In this document: positions 18,286 through 28,324 of the stretch, piece after piece
Numbering within the stretch: position 1 is the stretch's first letter
Layout of the letters: every line of letters begins with the position of its first letter
NCBI RefSeq assembly: GCF_913775985.1
Contig: NZ_CAJYMB010000014.1
Coordinates: forward strand, 107,437 to 171,436
Source: an uncultured Pluralibacter sp.
Lineage (GTDB): Bacteria > Pseudomonadota > Gammaproteobacteria > Enterobacterales > Enterobacteriaceae
Direction: 5' to 3'
DNA length: 64,000 bases
Notes under the pieces: generated by a model
The model's database searches: none
What the model was told of the DNA's origin: nothing
What the model saw: the letters and a program-made list of their open reading frames with translations, nothing else
Position numbers and translations under genes: made by a program

Positions 18286-19191
18286 ATGGATAAAATTCAC
18301 GCAATGAAGCTGTTTTTGCGCGTCGCGGATCTGGAAAGCTTCTCCCTGGCGGCGCAGGCCCTGTCGTTGCCAAAAGCCAGCGTATCGCGCCAGATCCAGG
18401 CCCTGGAGGAGGCGCTCGGCGCCCGCCTGCTGCACCGCACCACCCGGCGGGTTACGCTGACGCAGGAAGGGATTATTTATTACGAGCGGGCAAAAGACCT
18501 GCTCAGCAACATTGAGGAGCTGGACCACCTGTTTCAGCCCGATGCCGCCAGCGTCAGCGGCCTGGTGCGGGTCGATATGCCCGGCTGGATAGCCCGCGGC
18601 CTGGTGCTGCCGGCGCTCTCTCCCTTTCTCCAGCAGTATCCCGGTATCGCGCTCGATCTCAACAGCAGCGATCGCCGGATGGATATCCTGCGGGAAGATA
18701 TTGACTGCGCAGTGCGGCTCGGGCCGCGCGGCGAAAGCGGTCTGACCGTCCGCCCGGTCGGCAGCCTCACGGTGATTAACTGCGCCAGTCCGGATTACCT
18801 GGCGCGGTTCGGCTATCCGCAAACTCCGGAATGTCTGGCGGATCATGCCTTGATCCACTGCGTCGATACGCCCGGCGGCCGCCCCGAAGGCTTCGCCCTG
18901 CAGGCGGAAGGACAGAACCGCCGGATACGCGCGGGAGGTATGCTGACGGTCAACAACATGGAAAACTATCTCGCCGCCGGCCTCGCCGGACTGGGCATCA
19001 TCCAGACGCCGCGCGCCAGCGTGAAAGCGGATTTGCGCAGCGGCAGGCTGGTAGAGATCCTGCCCGGATATCGGGCCGCGCCGCTACCGGTGGCGCTGGT
19101 GTACCCACCCCGGCGCAATCTCTCCCGGCGGGTGCATCTGGTTATGGAATGGCTAACATCGCGGCTGGCGGGCTGGGTTGACGAGCATTAG
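18286..19191 (+). CDS. yhjC: LysR-type transcriptional regulator YhjC
   Basis: 301-residue LysR-type regulator with an N-terminal winged helix-turn-helix (MDKIHAMKLFLRVADLESFSLAAQ, in the form seen in E. coli YhjC) and a C-terminal substrate-binding fold ending in the RRNLSRRVHLVMEWL helix. It is similar to YhjC along the whole length, and it precedes yhjD and yhjE as in E. coli. ATG at 18286 is used because it starts at the family-conserved MDKIHAM; an ATG 33 nt upstream adds an unconserved tail. Target genes and ligand are not known from sequence. It may act on yhjD, the next gene 45 nt downstream in the same direction. Confidence 0.93.
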   Translation: MDKIHAMKLFLRVADLESFSLAAQALSLPKASVSRQIQALEEALGARLLHRTTRRVTLTQEGIIYYERAKDLLSNIEELDHLFQPDAASVSGLVRVDMPGWIARGLVLPALSPFLQQYPGIALDLNSSDRRMDILREDIDCAVRLGPRGESGLTVRPVGSLTVINCASPDYLARFGYPQTPECLADHALIHCVDTPGGRPEGFALQAEGQNRRIRAGGMLTVNNMENYLAAGLAGLGIIQTPRASVKADLRSGRLVEILPGYRAAPLPVALVYPPRRNLSRRVHLVMEWLTSRLAGWVDEH

Positions 19192-19236
19192 GCTATAATG
19201 GAATTTACGTTGTAAAAATAAAGGAATAACCCTCTT

Positions 19237-20286
19237 ATGACGCAGGATAATGACGCGGTACGCCCGACCCGGGATCTGGATTACCAGCCGGTCAAAAAAA
19301 TTGCGCCCGAAGCGCCGCAGGCCGAAAACGAAGAAGCGGATACCTCAACGGTGACGAAGAAGGCCAGCGAGGCAATCAAAGTCGCCACCGACACCGCGCA
19401 GAAAGTGCAGCGCCAGCCGATGATCGCGCACCTGCTGCGGGCCATCGAGCGGTTTAACGATCGCCTCGGCAACCAGTTTGGCGCGGCGATCACCTACTTC
19501 TCGTTTCTGTCGATGATCCCGATTCTGATGGTGTCGTTCGCCGCCGCGGGCTTCGTGCTGGCGTCGCACCCGACGCTGCTGCAGGATATCTTCGATAAAA
19601 TCCTGGTTAACGTCAGCGATCCCACGCTGGCAAGCACCCTGAAAAGCACCATCAGTACCGCCGTTCAGCAGCGCACCACCGTCGGTATCGTCGGTCTGCT
19701 GGTGGCGCTCTACTCCGGCATCAACTGGATGGGCAACCTCCGCGAGGCGATCCGCGCCCAGTCGCGGGACGTCTGGGAGCGCACCGAACAGGATCAGGAG
19801 AAAATCTGGATCAAATACTTCCGCGATCTGATTTCGCTGATCGGCCTGCTGGTGGCGCTGGTGATTACGCTGTCGATAACCTCGGCGGCGGGGGCGGCGC
19901 AGCAGCTGATCATCTCCGCCCTGCATCTTGATAGCATTGAATGGCTGAAGCCTGCCTGGCAGCTGATTGGCCTGGCGATCTCTATTTTTGCTAACTATCT
20001 GCTGTTCTTCTGGATTTTCTGGCGCCTGCCCCGCCACCGCCCGCGTAAAAAAGCGCTGGTGCGCGGCACCTTTATCGCCGCTATCGGCTTTGAAGTGATT
20101 AAGATCGTCATGACCTGGACCCTGCCGTCGCTGATGAAATCCCCTTCCGGGGCCGCCTTTGGCTCGGTGCTCGGCCTGATGGCGTTCTTCTACTTCTTTG
20201 CCCGCCTGACGCTGTTCTGCGCCGCATGGATCGCCACCGCCGAGTATAAAGACGATGCCCAGATGCCGGGCCGCTCGCATAACTGA
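19237..20286 (+). CDS. yhjD: Inner-membrane YihY/BrkB-family protein YhjD
   Basis: 349 residues: a hydrophilic N-terminus of about 70 residues, then six hydrophobic segments of the YihY/BrkB (formerly ribonuclease BN) family. Characteristic are AITYFSFLSMIPILMV, LYSGINWMGNLREAIR and VLGLMAFFYFFARLTLFCAAWIATAEY. E. coli YhjD has been proposed to take part in lipid A/Kdo-related transport across the inner membrane because a mutant form rescues Kdo-deficient cells; true function remains open. The gene is immediately after yhjC and before yhjE, as in E. coli. A perfect 16-bp inverted repeat lies shortly after the stop. Confidence 0.93.
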   Translation: MTQDNDAVRPTRDLDYQPVKKIAPEAPQAENEEADTSTVTKKASEAIKVATDTAQKVQRQPMIAHLLRAIERFNDRLGNQFGAAITYFSFLSMIPILMVSFAAAGFVLASHPTLLQDIFDKILVNVSDPTLASTLKSTISTAVQQRTTVGIVGLLVALYSGINWMGNLREAIRAQSRDVWERTEQDQEKIWIKYFRDLISLIGLLVALVITLSITSAAGAAQQLIISALHLDSIEWLKPAWQLIGLAISIFANYLLFFWIFWRLPRHRPRKKALVRGTFIAAIGFEVIKIVMTWTLPSLMKSPSGAAFGSVLGLMAFFYFFARLTLFCAAWIATAEYKDDAQMPGRSHN

Positions 20287-20307
20287 CTTATCCCCCGCAG
20301 TACCTCA

Positions 20308-20360
20308 GCAGATAAAACCAGTTGGTAACTTTTATTTAACTCTAAACTGGTTTTATCTGC
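20308..20360. repeat. Perfect 16-bp inverted repeat between yhjD and yhjE
   Basis: GCAGATAAAACCAGTT (20308-20323) and its exact reverse complement (20345-20360) enclose a 21-nt AT-rich loop. It lies 22 nt after the yhjD stop. No T-run follows, so it may be an RNA stem at the yhjD 3' end, an operator, or a remnant of a mobile repeat. Confidence 0.85.
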
Positions 20361-20528
20361 CTTATTCTCTCTTCTGTGAAGCATTTCATAGATGTGAAAC
20401 TCCACCAGCACACATTATTCACTTTTCGCGCATTTTCTGCCCGAATCGCGCTTTTGTAACACATTGAAATATGACTTTTGCTGTGCGTAATATGGCGGTT
20501 CGCTTGTCAAAAATAAGAAATAAATATT

Positions 20529-21851
20529 ATGCAAACAGCCGCCACAACGCTCGACACCGCCCAGGACGCCGCGCCGGTGAACTCCCGCAATAAAGTGGTG
20601 GTCGCCTCTCTTATCGGCACCGCCATCGAGTTTTTTGACTTCTACATTTACGCCACCGCCGCGGTGATTGTTTTCCCGCACATCTTCTTCCCGCAGGGCG
20701 ATGCCGCCGCCGCCACGCTCCAGTCGCTGGCAACCTTTGCCATCGCTTTCGTCGCCCGCCCCATTGGCTCGGCGCTGTTTGGCCACTTCGGCGACCGGGT
20801 AGGCCGCAAGGTCACGCTGGTGGCCTCGCTGCTGACGATGGGCATTTCCACGGTGGTGATTGGCCTGCTGCCGGGCTATCAGAGTATCGGCATTATGGCG
20901 CCGCTGCTGCTGGCGCTGGCGCGCTTCGGCCAGGGGCTCGGCCTCGGCGGCGAATGGGGCGGCGCGGCGCTGCTGGCGACGGAAAACGCGCCGCCGAAAA
21001 AACGCGCCCTGTACGGCTCCTTCCCGCAGCTCGGAGCGCCGATCGGCTTCTTTTTCGCTAACGGCACCTTCCTGCTGCTCTCGTGGCTGCTGACGGACGA
21101 ACAGTTTATGAGCTGGGGCTGGCGCGTGCCGTTTATCTTCTCGGCGGTGCTGGTGATTATCGGCCTGTACGTGCGCGTCTCTTTGCACGAAACGCCGGTG
21201 TTCGCCAAAGTCGCCGCGGCGAAAAAGCAGGTAAAAATCCCGCTGGGCACGCTGCTCAGCCAGCACCTGCGCCTGACCATTCTCGGCACCTTTATCATGC
21301 TGGCAACCTACACGCTGTTTTACATCATGACGGTCTATTCCATGACCTACAGCACGGCGGCGGCGCCGGTTGGTCTCGGCCTGCCGCGCAATGAAGTGCT
21401 GTGGATGCTGATGATGGCGGTGATTGGTTTTGGCGTGATGGTGCCGATTGCCGGCGTGCTGGCGGACCACTACGGCCGCCGCAAAAGCATGATAACCATC
21501 ACCACGCTGATTATTCTGTTTGGCCTGTTCCTGTTTCAGCCGCTGCTCGGCTCCGGCAGCCCGGCGCTGATCATGGTCTTCCTGCTGCTGGGCCTGAGCC
21601 TGATGGGGCTAACATTCGGCCCGATGGGCGCCCTGCTGCCGGAGCTGTTCCCGACGGAAGTACGCTATACCGGGGCGTCGTTCTCTTATAACCTCGCCTC
21701 CATTCTCGGCGCATCCGTGGCGCCCTATATCGCCGCATGGTTGACCGGCAACTTCGGGCTGGCCTACGTCGGCTACTACCTGACGGCAATGGCGGCGCTG
21801 ACGCTGATTGCCCTGCTGCTGACCCACGAAACCCGCCACCAGTCCCTGTAA
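20529..21851 (+). CDS. yhjE: MHS-family MFS transporter YhjE
   Basis: 440-residue, 12-helix proton symporter of the metabolite:H+ symporter branch of the major facilitator superfamily. The signature pieces are VVVASLIGTAIEFFDFYIYATAA at the N-terminus, GDRVGRKVTL (motif A after helix 2), GQGLGLGGEWGGAALLATE and LLPELFPTEVRYTGASFSYN. It is nearly collinear with E. coli YhjE, an uncharacterised paralogue of ShiA/ProP/KgtP; the substrate is likely a small carboxylate or similar solute but is unproven. An AT-rich 240-nt leader holds the inverted repeat described separately. A GC-rich hairpin follows the stop. Confidence 0.95.
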   Translation: MQTAATTLDTAQDAAPVNSRNKVVVASLIGTAIEFFDFYIYATAAVIVFPHIFFPQGDAAAATLQSLATFAIAFVARPIGSALFGHFGDRVGRKVTLVASLLTMGISTVVIGLLPGYQSIGIMAPLLLALARFGQGLGLGGEWGGAALLATENAPPKKRALYGSFPQLGAPIGFFFANGTFLLLSWLLTDEQFMSWGWRVPFIFSAVLVIIGLYVRVSLHETPVFAKVAAAKKQVKIPLGTLLSQHLRLTILGTFIMLATYTLFYIMTVYSMTYSTAAAPVGLGLPRNEVLWMLMMAVIGFGVMVPIAGVLADHYGRRKSMITITTLIILFGLFLFQPLLGSGSPALIMVFLLLGLSLMGLTFGPMGALLPELFPTEVRYTGASFSYNLASILGASVAPYIAAWLTGNFGLAYVGYYLTAMAALTLIALLLTHETRHQSL

Positions 21852-21862
21852 TTTTACCTCTT

Positions 21863-21886
21863 GCCCTCTCCCGTCCGGGAGAGGGC
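21863..21886. repeat. Hairpin repeat, copy 1 (yhjE/yhjG junction)
   Basis: GCCCTCTCCCG-TC-CGGGAGAGGGC: perfect 11-bp arms and a 2-nt loop, located between the convergent ends of yhjE and yhjG. A near-identical copy lies at 25099-25122 and a half-size copy at 59463-59476. It is a small dispersed palindrome, probably a two-way terminator or mRNA 3'-end stabiliser. Confidence 0.85.
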
Positions 21887-21894
21887 GCGCTCCG

Positions 21895-23934
21895 CTACTT
21901 TTTCAGCTGCGACAGAATTACCTGACACTGATTGGCCTCGCCTTCTGACGGGGAGATCAGCGCCAGCAGCGCCGCCGCAGGCGTGACCAGCGTCGCCAGC
22001 GCGGCGGCCACCGCGCCGCGCACAATAAGCGGGCCGGGCTTCACGCCGTAATCGGGATGCTTAAAGGTGCCGCGCACGTACAGCGGCGAGCGCAGGGTGA
22101 TAATGCGCAGACCCTTGCTCTCCGGGTCGATGGTTAAATCCATCTGCTCGGAGGCAAAGCGCAGGTTGCCGGTAACATTAATCAACGCGTTCTGGGTATC
22201 AAAGGCGAAGATCTGCGGGCGCACCACGCCGTTATTAATATCCAGATTCGCCGCCGCGCAGTTCACCCGCGCCTCTTCGTCGCCAAAAATCTGGCCGACG
22301 ATAAAGTTACCGACGTTCAGGCCGAGGATCTCCATCAGGTTGCGGCTGACCACGCCGTCGTTCATCAGCAGCTTCAGGTTGCCGTTGCTGGTGCCGAGCA
22401 GTGCCGCTACAGAATTACCGGTGCCCCGCAGCTTCGCGTCGCCGTTAACCTCGCCAATGGTTTTTTGCATCATCTCGGCTTTCGGCATCAGCTCCTTGAG
22501 ACGCAGCCGCCGGGCCTGAATATCCGCTTCGCCCTGCATCGGTTTTTTGTTTCCCGCCAGGTGGATCGTAGCGCTGATGGTGCCGCTGGCCATGCCGAAC
22601 TTGAGCGGCTTCAGCTGCAGATCGCCCTTTTGCAGAATGACGTGCGTGGTCAGGTTATTGAGCGGCAGCGAGCTGCCGTGCTCGATACGTTGGCCTTTAA
22701 AACGCACGTCCGCGTCCATCACGTCCCACTTGTCGGTTTCAAAACGATCGTAGGGCAGCACTTTATCGGCGGGCTGAATATTTTTCTGCCCCGCTTTGGG
22801 TTTGGTTCCCTTCCCGGAATCAACGCCGATAAGCGGCCCTAAATCCGCCAGCCTCAGCTGCTTCGACACCAGATCGCCTTCCAGCTTCGGCCGCGGTTTG
22901 CCGGTGCTGTACTGCAGCGTGCCGTGAATATCGCTGTCGCCGATGCGGCCGTTAAAATCGCGGTAGTTAAACACCGAGCCTTTATCGGCGTCGATTTTGG
23001 CCACCAGCCGGCCGTCGGTTTCAAACGGCGGAGTGTCCGGCAGCAGTACGCCGGTCAAATCGTAAAGGTTGCCGAGCGAGTCGCCGGAGAACTTAAGGCG
23101 CAGGTTAACCCCGCCCATTTTCATCGGATCGTTAACGGTGCCGCTGAACATCACCCGGGTATTGCCCGAGCGGAAATCCGCCTGCACCGGGAACGGCGTG
23201 CCTTCGCTTTTCAGCGCCAGCATGCCGCCGATTTTACCGGTGCCGGTCAGGGGCGCGCCGTTGTAGCGCCCGCTGGCTTTCAGGCCGAAGACGAAGTCCC
23301 CGGCCTTAGCGTCGCTTTTGCCTTTGTCGCCGGTCACTTCGCTAAACGGCAGCGGCTTGCCGAGCGGATCGACGAGGATCTCGATGTTGGCACGGGAGAC
23401 ACGATCGTCAACGGCGATCCGCCCGCGATCGAACAGAATGTTGTCGAGCTTAAATGACCACGCCGAAGGCTGCTTGTTTTTGTCAGCGTCCTTGTCGGAG
23501 GCCAGATTGAAGGTCCAGTTGTTGGTTTTTTCCGACAGGCGAATAATGCGGGCATCGGGCTGCACCAGCTTTATCCACGGCAGATAGACGGTTTTGCTCA
23601 GCAGGGACAGCGGCGCCAGCGTGGCTTCCACCCGCGGCAGGTGCACCATCGTCACTTCCGGGATATCCGGCGGGTTGCCGAGCATCACGTCGTCGGCGTG
23701 AACGTGCGGCCACGGCACCCAGCTGCGCCAGCCGCGCTCGGAAGGCTGACGCTCCCAGACCACGCCAAGATCGCCGCGAATAGCAAAGGGCCGGTTCAGC
23801 TCCGCCGAGACTTTCTTGTTAATGGTTGGCTTGAGACGGTTCCAGTCGAAGGTGGCGATAATGATAATGGCCGCAACGATCAGCAGCACCAGCGCGCCCG
23901 ACGCGATGCTGATGGCCTTTTTCGTTTTTGTCAT
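21895..23934 (-). CDS. yhjG: AsmA-family inner-membrane protein YhjG
   Basis: 679 residues with one N-terminal membrane anchor (about 9-31, ALVLLIVAAIIIIATFDW) and a long periplasmic AsmA-like repeat region (RPFAIRGDLGVVWER near the start, AsmA-C-type end with NCAAANLDINNGVVRPQIFAFDT). AsmA-type proteins (YhdP, TamB, YdbH relatives) are thought to bridge the periplasm and pass phospholipids to the outer membrane; YhjG itself has only minor or unknown role. ATG at 23934 aligns with the E. coli N-terminus; the frame is open 75 nt further but without family sequence. Convergent with yhjE; divergent from kdgK. In E. coli the next gene is pdeH (yhjH); that gene is absent here. Confidence 0.95.
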   Translation of the reverse strand: MTKTKKAISIASGALVLLIVAAIIIIATFDWNRLKPTINKKVSAELNRPFAIRGDLGVVWERQPSERGWRSWVPWPHVHADDVMLGNPPDIPEVTMVHLPRVEATLAPLSLLSKTVYLPWIKLVQPDARIIRLSEKTNNWTFNLASDKDADKNKQPSAWSFKLDNILFDRGRIAVDDRVSRANIEILVDPLGKPLPFSEVTGDKGKSDAKAGDFVFGLKASGRYNGAPLTGTGKIGGMLALKSEGTPFPVQADFRSGNTRVMFSGTVNDPMKMGGVNLRLKFSGDSLGNLYDLTGVLLPDTPPFETDGRLVAKIDADKGSVFNYRDFNGRIGDSDIHGTLQYSTGKPRPKLEGDLVSKQLRLADLGPLIGVDSGKGTKPKAGQKNIQPADKVLPYDRFETDKWDVMDADVRFKGQRIEHGSSLPLNNLTTHVILQKGDLQLKPLKFGMASGTISATIHLAGNKKPMQGEADIQARRLRLKELMPKAEMMQKTIGEVNGDAKLRGTGNSVAALLGTSNGNLKLLMNDGVVSRNLMEILGLNVGNFIVGQIFGDEEARVNCAAANLDINNGVVRPQIFAFDTQNALINVTGNLRFASEQMDLTIDPESKGLRIITLRSPLYVRGTFKHPDYGVKPGPLIVRGAVAAALATLVTPAAALLALISPSEGEANQCQVILSQLKK

Positions 23935-24072
23935 GCCTGGTGCTCTCCTTTTTACCTCACTTTTCATAAATATAGTTGAGGCTGACAGAAAGGCCCGCTG
24001 CTCAGGCAAGTTTGATGGCCGCCGCGCCCGGATTTCAGCTTTTGCACCGTAATACGCGCCAGCTCAAAGAAT

Positions 24073-24096
24073 AATGGAACGTTGTTTTAATATAAT
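24073..24096 (+). promoter_or_regulatory. KdgR operator and -10 element of kdgK
   Basis: AATGGAACGTTGTTTTAAT at 24073-24091 fits the KdgR consensus AATRAAAYRNYRTTTYATT at 17 of 19 positions by hand alignment. It abuts a perfect TATAAT at 24091-24096, so KdgR binding would cover the promoter. KdgR is the IclR-family repressor of pectin/uronate catabolism whose ligand is ketodeoxygluconate, the KdgK substrate. The leader to the kdgK ATG is about 60 nt. Confidence 0.8.
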
Positions 24097-24160
24097 TGAC
24101 CCTCTTCTACCCCCGGCGCAAACTAGCGCTTATTTCGATTCCGGAGCAGGTGTTAAGACG

Positions 24161-25090
24161 ATGTCTAAAAATATTGCCGTCATCGGCGAATGCATGATTG
24201 AGCTGTCAGAAAAAGGCTCTGCGGTAAACCGCGGCTTTGGCGGCGATACGCTGAATACCTCGGTATATCTTGCCCGCCAGGTAGATGCTGATGCGCTGCG
24301 GGTGAGCTATGTGACCGCGCTGGGCTGCGACACGTTCAGCCAGCAGATGCTGGCATCCTGGGAAAGCGAAAACGTCGATATCTCGCTGATACAGCGCATG
24401 GAAAACCGCCTGCCCGGCCTGTACTACATCGAAACCGACGACGCCGGCGAGCGCACCTTCTACTACTGGCGCAGCGAGGCGGCGGCAAAATTCTGGCTCG
24501 ACAGCGCGCAGTCTGCCGCCATCTGCGAAGAGCTGGCGACCTTCGACTATCTGTACCTCAGCGGCATCAGCCTGGCGATCCTCAGCCCGTCCAGCCGGGA
24601 CAAACTGTTTTCGCTGCTGCACGAGTGCCGCGCCAACGGCGGAAAAGTTATCTTCGATAACAACTATCGCCCGCGCCTGTGGAGCAGCCGCGAAGAGACA
24701 CAGCAGGTTTACCAGCAGATGCTCGCCTGCACCGATATCGCCTTCCTGACGCTGGATGACGAAGACGCGCTCTGGGGCGCGAAACCGGTGGAGGAGGTGA
24801 TTGCCCGCACCCGTTCCGCAGGGGTAAGCGAAGTGGTTATCAAACGCGGCGCGGACGCCTGTCTGGTGGCGGTTGACGGTGAACCGCAGGTAGAAGTGCC
24901 GGCGGTGAAGCTGGCGAAAGAGAACGTGGTGGACACCACTGCCGCGGGAGATTCTTTTAGCGCGGGCTATCTCTCCGTGCGCCTGACCGGCGGCAGCGCC
25001 GAAGAGGCCGCCCGGCGCGGCCATCTGACCGCCAGCACGGTGATTCAACACCGCGGGGCGATCATTCCCCGCGACGCCATGCCTGCCTGA
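24161..25090 (+). CDS. kdgK: 2-dehydro-3-deoxygluconokinase
   Basis: 309-residue PfkB/ribokinase-family sugar kinase that phosphorylates 2-keto-3-deoxygluconate with ATP, feeding the hexuronate branch into KDPG. The N-terminal MSKNIAVIGECMIELSEKG and GGDTLNTSVYLARQ are typical, and the C-terminal signature DTTAAGDSFSAGYL holds the catalytic Asp of the GD motif. ATG at 24161 matches the E. coli start; the frame is also open upstream over the promoter. A KdgR-type operator and -10 lie just upstream. Followed by a 24-nt hairpin repeat and by the convergent yhjJ. Confidence 0.97.
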   Translation: MSKNIAVIGECMIELSEKGSAVNRGFGGDTLNTSVYLARQVDADALRVSYVTALGCDTFSQQMLASWESENVDISLIQRMENRLPGLYYIETDDAGERTFYYWRSEAAAKFWLDSAQSAAICEELATFDYLYLSGISLAILSPSSRDKLFSLLHECRANGGKVIFDNNYRPRLWSSREETQQVYQQMLACTDIAFLTLDDEDALWGAKPVEEVIARTRSAGVSEVVIKRGADACLVAVDGEPQVEVPAVKLAKENVVDTTAAGDSFSAGYLSVRLTGGSAEEAARRGHLTASTVIQHRGAIIPRDAMPA

Positions 25091-25098
25091 TGCGCAAT

Positions 25099-25122
25099 AC
25101 CCTCTCCCGCCCGGGAGAGGGT
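25099..25122. repeat. Hairpin repeat, copy 2 (kdgK/yhjJ junction)
   Basis: ACCCTCTCCCG-CC-CGGGAGAGGGT: perfect 11-bp arms, 2-nt loop, between the convergent ends of kdgK and yhjJ. Same core as the copy at 21863-21886. Confidence 0.85.
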
Positions 25123-25131
25123 CTCTGAAAA

Positions 25132-26628
25132 TTACTGCTGTGCGGCGGGAATATCGCTTACCACGTCCTGCCGCCCGGCATCCGCCGCCGGAGCTTTTGC
25201 ATCGGCGGCCGGCGCCAGCTCTTTATCCCACGTCGCCTGCAGCTCCTTCATGTTGAACTCCGGTTCGCCTTTCGGCTGGTGCAGCACCAGCGACATATCC
25301 TGGGAGAGCTGCTGGCGCAGATCGCGATTGAGCATCGACAGCGTCAGCGAATTCAGGAACGCCTCGCGCAGCTTCTGGTACTGCTCCGGGGCAATATCCA
25401 CCACCTGATTTTGCAGCGAGCGCAGGCGCTGGCTCATCAGCACGCTGGTGTCAGTCCGGGCGTAGGTAGCAAACAGCTTCTGCAGCTCGAGGTTTTTCTG
25501 CGCCACCAGCGCGTCAAACTCCTCCTGCTGCAGCCCGCTGTCGCGCACTTCCGCCAGGGCCTTGCCCAGCAGCGCCAGGTTGCCGTTCAGGCTGTCATAC
25601 GGGGAATCCAGGTTGATGCCGCACTGGGCGCGCAGCCAGACAACCCGGCAGTCGAATCCCAGCCCGGTATTTTTCAGGTTGTTTTTGCTCAACCGCTGCT
25701 GGATGTGCCAGAACAGGGCCTCGCGTGCTAAATCTTCACGCCAGTAGCGCTCCAGCGCCGCGGAGTCGCGGATCGGCGTCCACGGCACGTCCCACATAAT
25801 CGCCAGCCGCGGCTGGCTAACTTTATCGGTCATGATGCTCACCGGGGCGGCAGGCAGCGGCGAAAGCGTCGGCATCGGCGCCGGGGTTTCGCGCTTGCCC
25901 TTCAGCTCGCCGAAGGTTTTGCCGATCTGCTCGGAGACGCTGCGGCTGTCAATATTGCCGACGATAACCAGCTGCATGGCGTCCGGGGTGTACCACTTGT
26001 GGTAGAAGCCCTGTAGCTGTTCGATATTGACCGGACGCGCAACGGGATCGGAAGGATCGTGCCCCAGCATGCCCGATCCCTTCAGGCGATAGCGCCACCA
26101 GCCGTCTTTCGGATCCTGGGGCTCGGTGGCCACCGGATCTTCGCCGCTCAGCGCGCGGTTAATCGTCGCCGGGGTAATGATCAGACTGCCGCCGGTATCT
26201 GCCAGCCAGGTCAGGGCTTCTTTCAGCAGATCGCTGCGGTTATTCGGCAGGCTGAGGCTGAACTGGGTGTAGTCGTAGGAAACGGTGGCCGGCGGCATCG
26301 GATGCTGGTGAGCGATGCTCTGCTGCCACAGCGAGCGGGCCTGGGTCGCCTGCAGGCTGCCGCTCTGGCTCAGGGCGAGGCGCGGCAGGAGGTGGCTAAA
26401 GCCCGTTTGCTGGGTATTTTCGCTAAGCGAGCCTGTATTAATCTGCAGGCGAATTTCGATGCGGTCGCTGGGGCGCTGCGGGGTGGCTAATATCTGCCAC
26501 TGGAAGCCGTTCGCCAGGGTGCCCTGCTGCCAGGCCTGATCCGGCTGGAGTGTTTCTGCCTGCACATAGCCAGCCGCTGCCAGTAACAGCATCCCGCCCG
26601 CTACGAGTCGAATTTTTGTGCCCTGCAT
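25132..26628 (-). CDS. yhjJ: Periplasmic M16-like protein YhjJ with degenerate zinc site
   Basis: 498 residues with a signal peptide (MQGTKIRLVAGGMLLLAAAGYVQA) and two M16 (insulinase/pitrilysin) domains. The place of the zinc motif HxxEH reads HLLPR (in TGFSHLLPRLAL), so the catalytic Glu and second His are missing, and the protein is probably not an active peptidase. The C-terminal domain contains the KWYTPDAMQLVIVGN segment common to M16 proteins. The tail is Ala/Pro-rich. It is collinear with E. coli YhjJ and lies in the same place between kdgK and dctA. Role unknown. Confidence 0.93.
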   Translation of the reverse strand: MQGTKIRLVAGGMLLLAAAGYVQAETLQPDQAWQQGTLANGFQWQILATPQRPSDRIEIRLQINTGSLSENTQQTGFSHLLPRLALSQSGSLQATQARSLWQQSIAHQHPMPPATVSYDYTQFSLSLPNNRSDLLKEALTWLADTGGSLIITPATINRALSGEDPVATEPQDPKDGWWRYRLKGSGMLGHDPSDPVARPVNIEQLQGFYHKWYTPDAMQLVIVGNIDSRSVSEQIGKTFGELKGKRETPAPMPTLSPLPAAPVSIMTDKVSQPRLAIMWDVPWTPIRDSAALERYWREDLAREALFWHIQQRLSKNNLKNTGLGFDCRVVWLRAQCGINLDSPYDSLNGNLALLGKALAEVRDSGLQQEEFDALVAQKNLELQKLFATYARTDTSVLMSQRLRSLQNQVVDIAPEQYQKLREAFLNSLTLSMLNRDLRQQLSQDMSLVLHQPKGEPEFNMKELQATWDKELAPAADAKAPAADAGRQDVVSDIPAAQQ

Positions 26629-26852
26629 ATCAACCCCTAAAACAATCCCGGTTATGTGAACGACTCACTGAATACATTAAATACATTGGCTAAATCATCC
26701 TGCATAAAGCGGCGCGCGCTGGCGAGTTGTCCACATGCCGGTCTCTGATTTGAGCAAATGCCCGGTAAATAGCGCGAATGATTTAGGGTATAGACCGTAT
26801 AAATGCTGAAAAGTCACATGTTTGAAAAAAATTAAGGCCAATTATGCGCAGG

Positions 26853-26881
26853 TGCCCGCCGTCCTTCAAGGACGGCGGGCA
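26853..26881 (-). terminator. GC-rich hairpin downstream of dctA
   Basis: GCCCGCCGTCC and GGACGGCGGGC pair through an 11-13-bp perfect stem with a short TTCAA loop, 29 nt after the dctA stop. There is no T-run on the minus strand, so it is either a Rho-linked end or an mRNA stabiliser. Confidence 0.6.
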
Positions 26882-26909
26882 AACAGGAACTGAAGTTAGG
26901 GATATTTAA

Positions 26910-28271
<1,362 letters not shown>

Positions 28272-28324
28272 TCAGATACAAAGTATCAAAAACTTTGAGC
28301 TGACTCGCGAAAGCAGTTTCGCGG

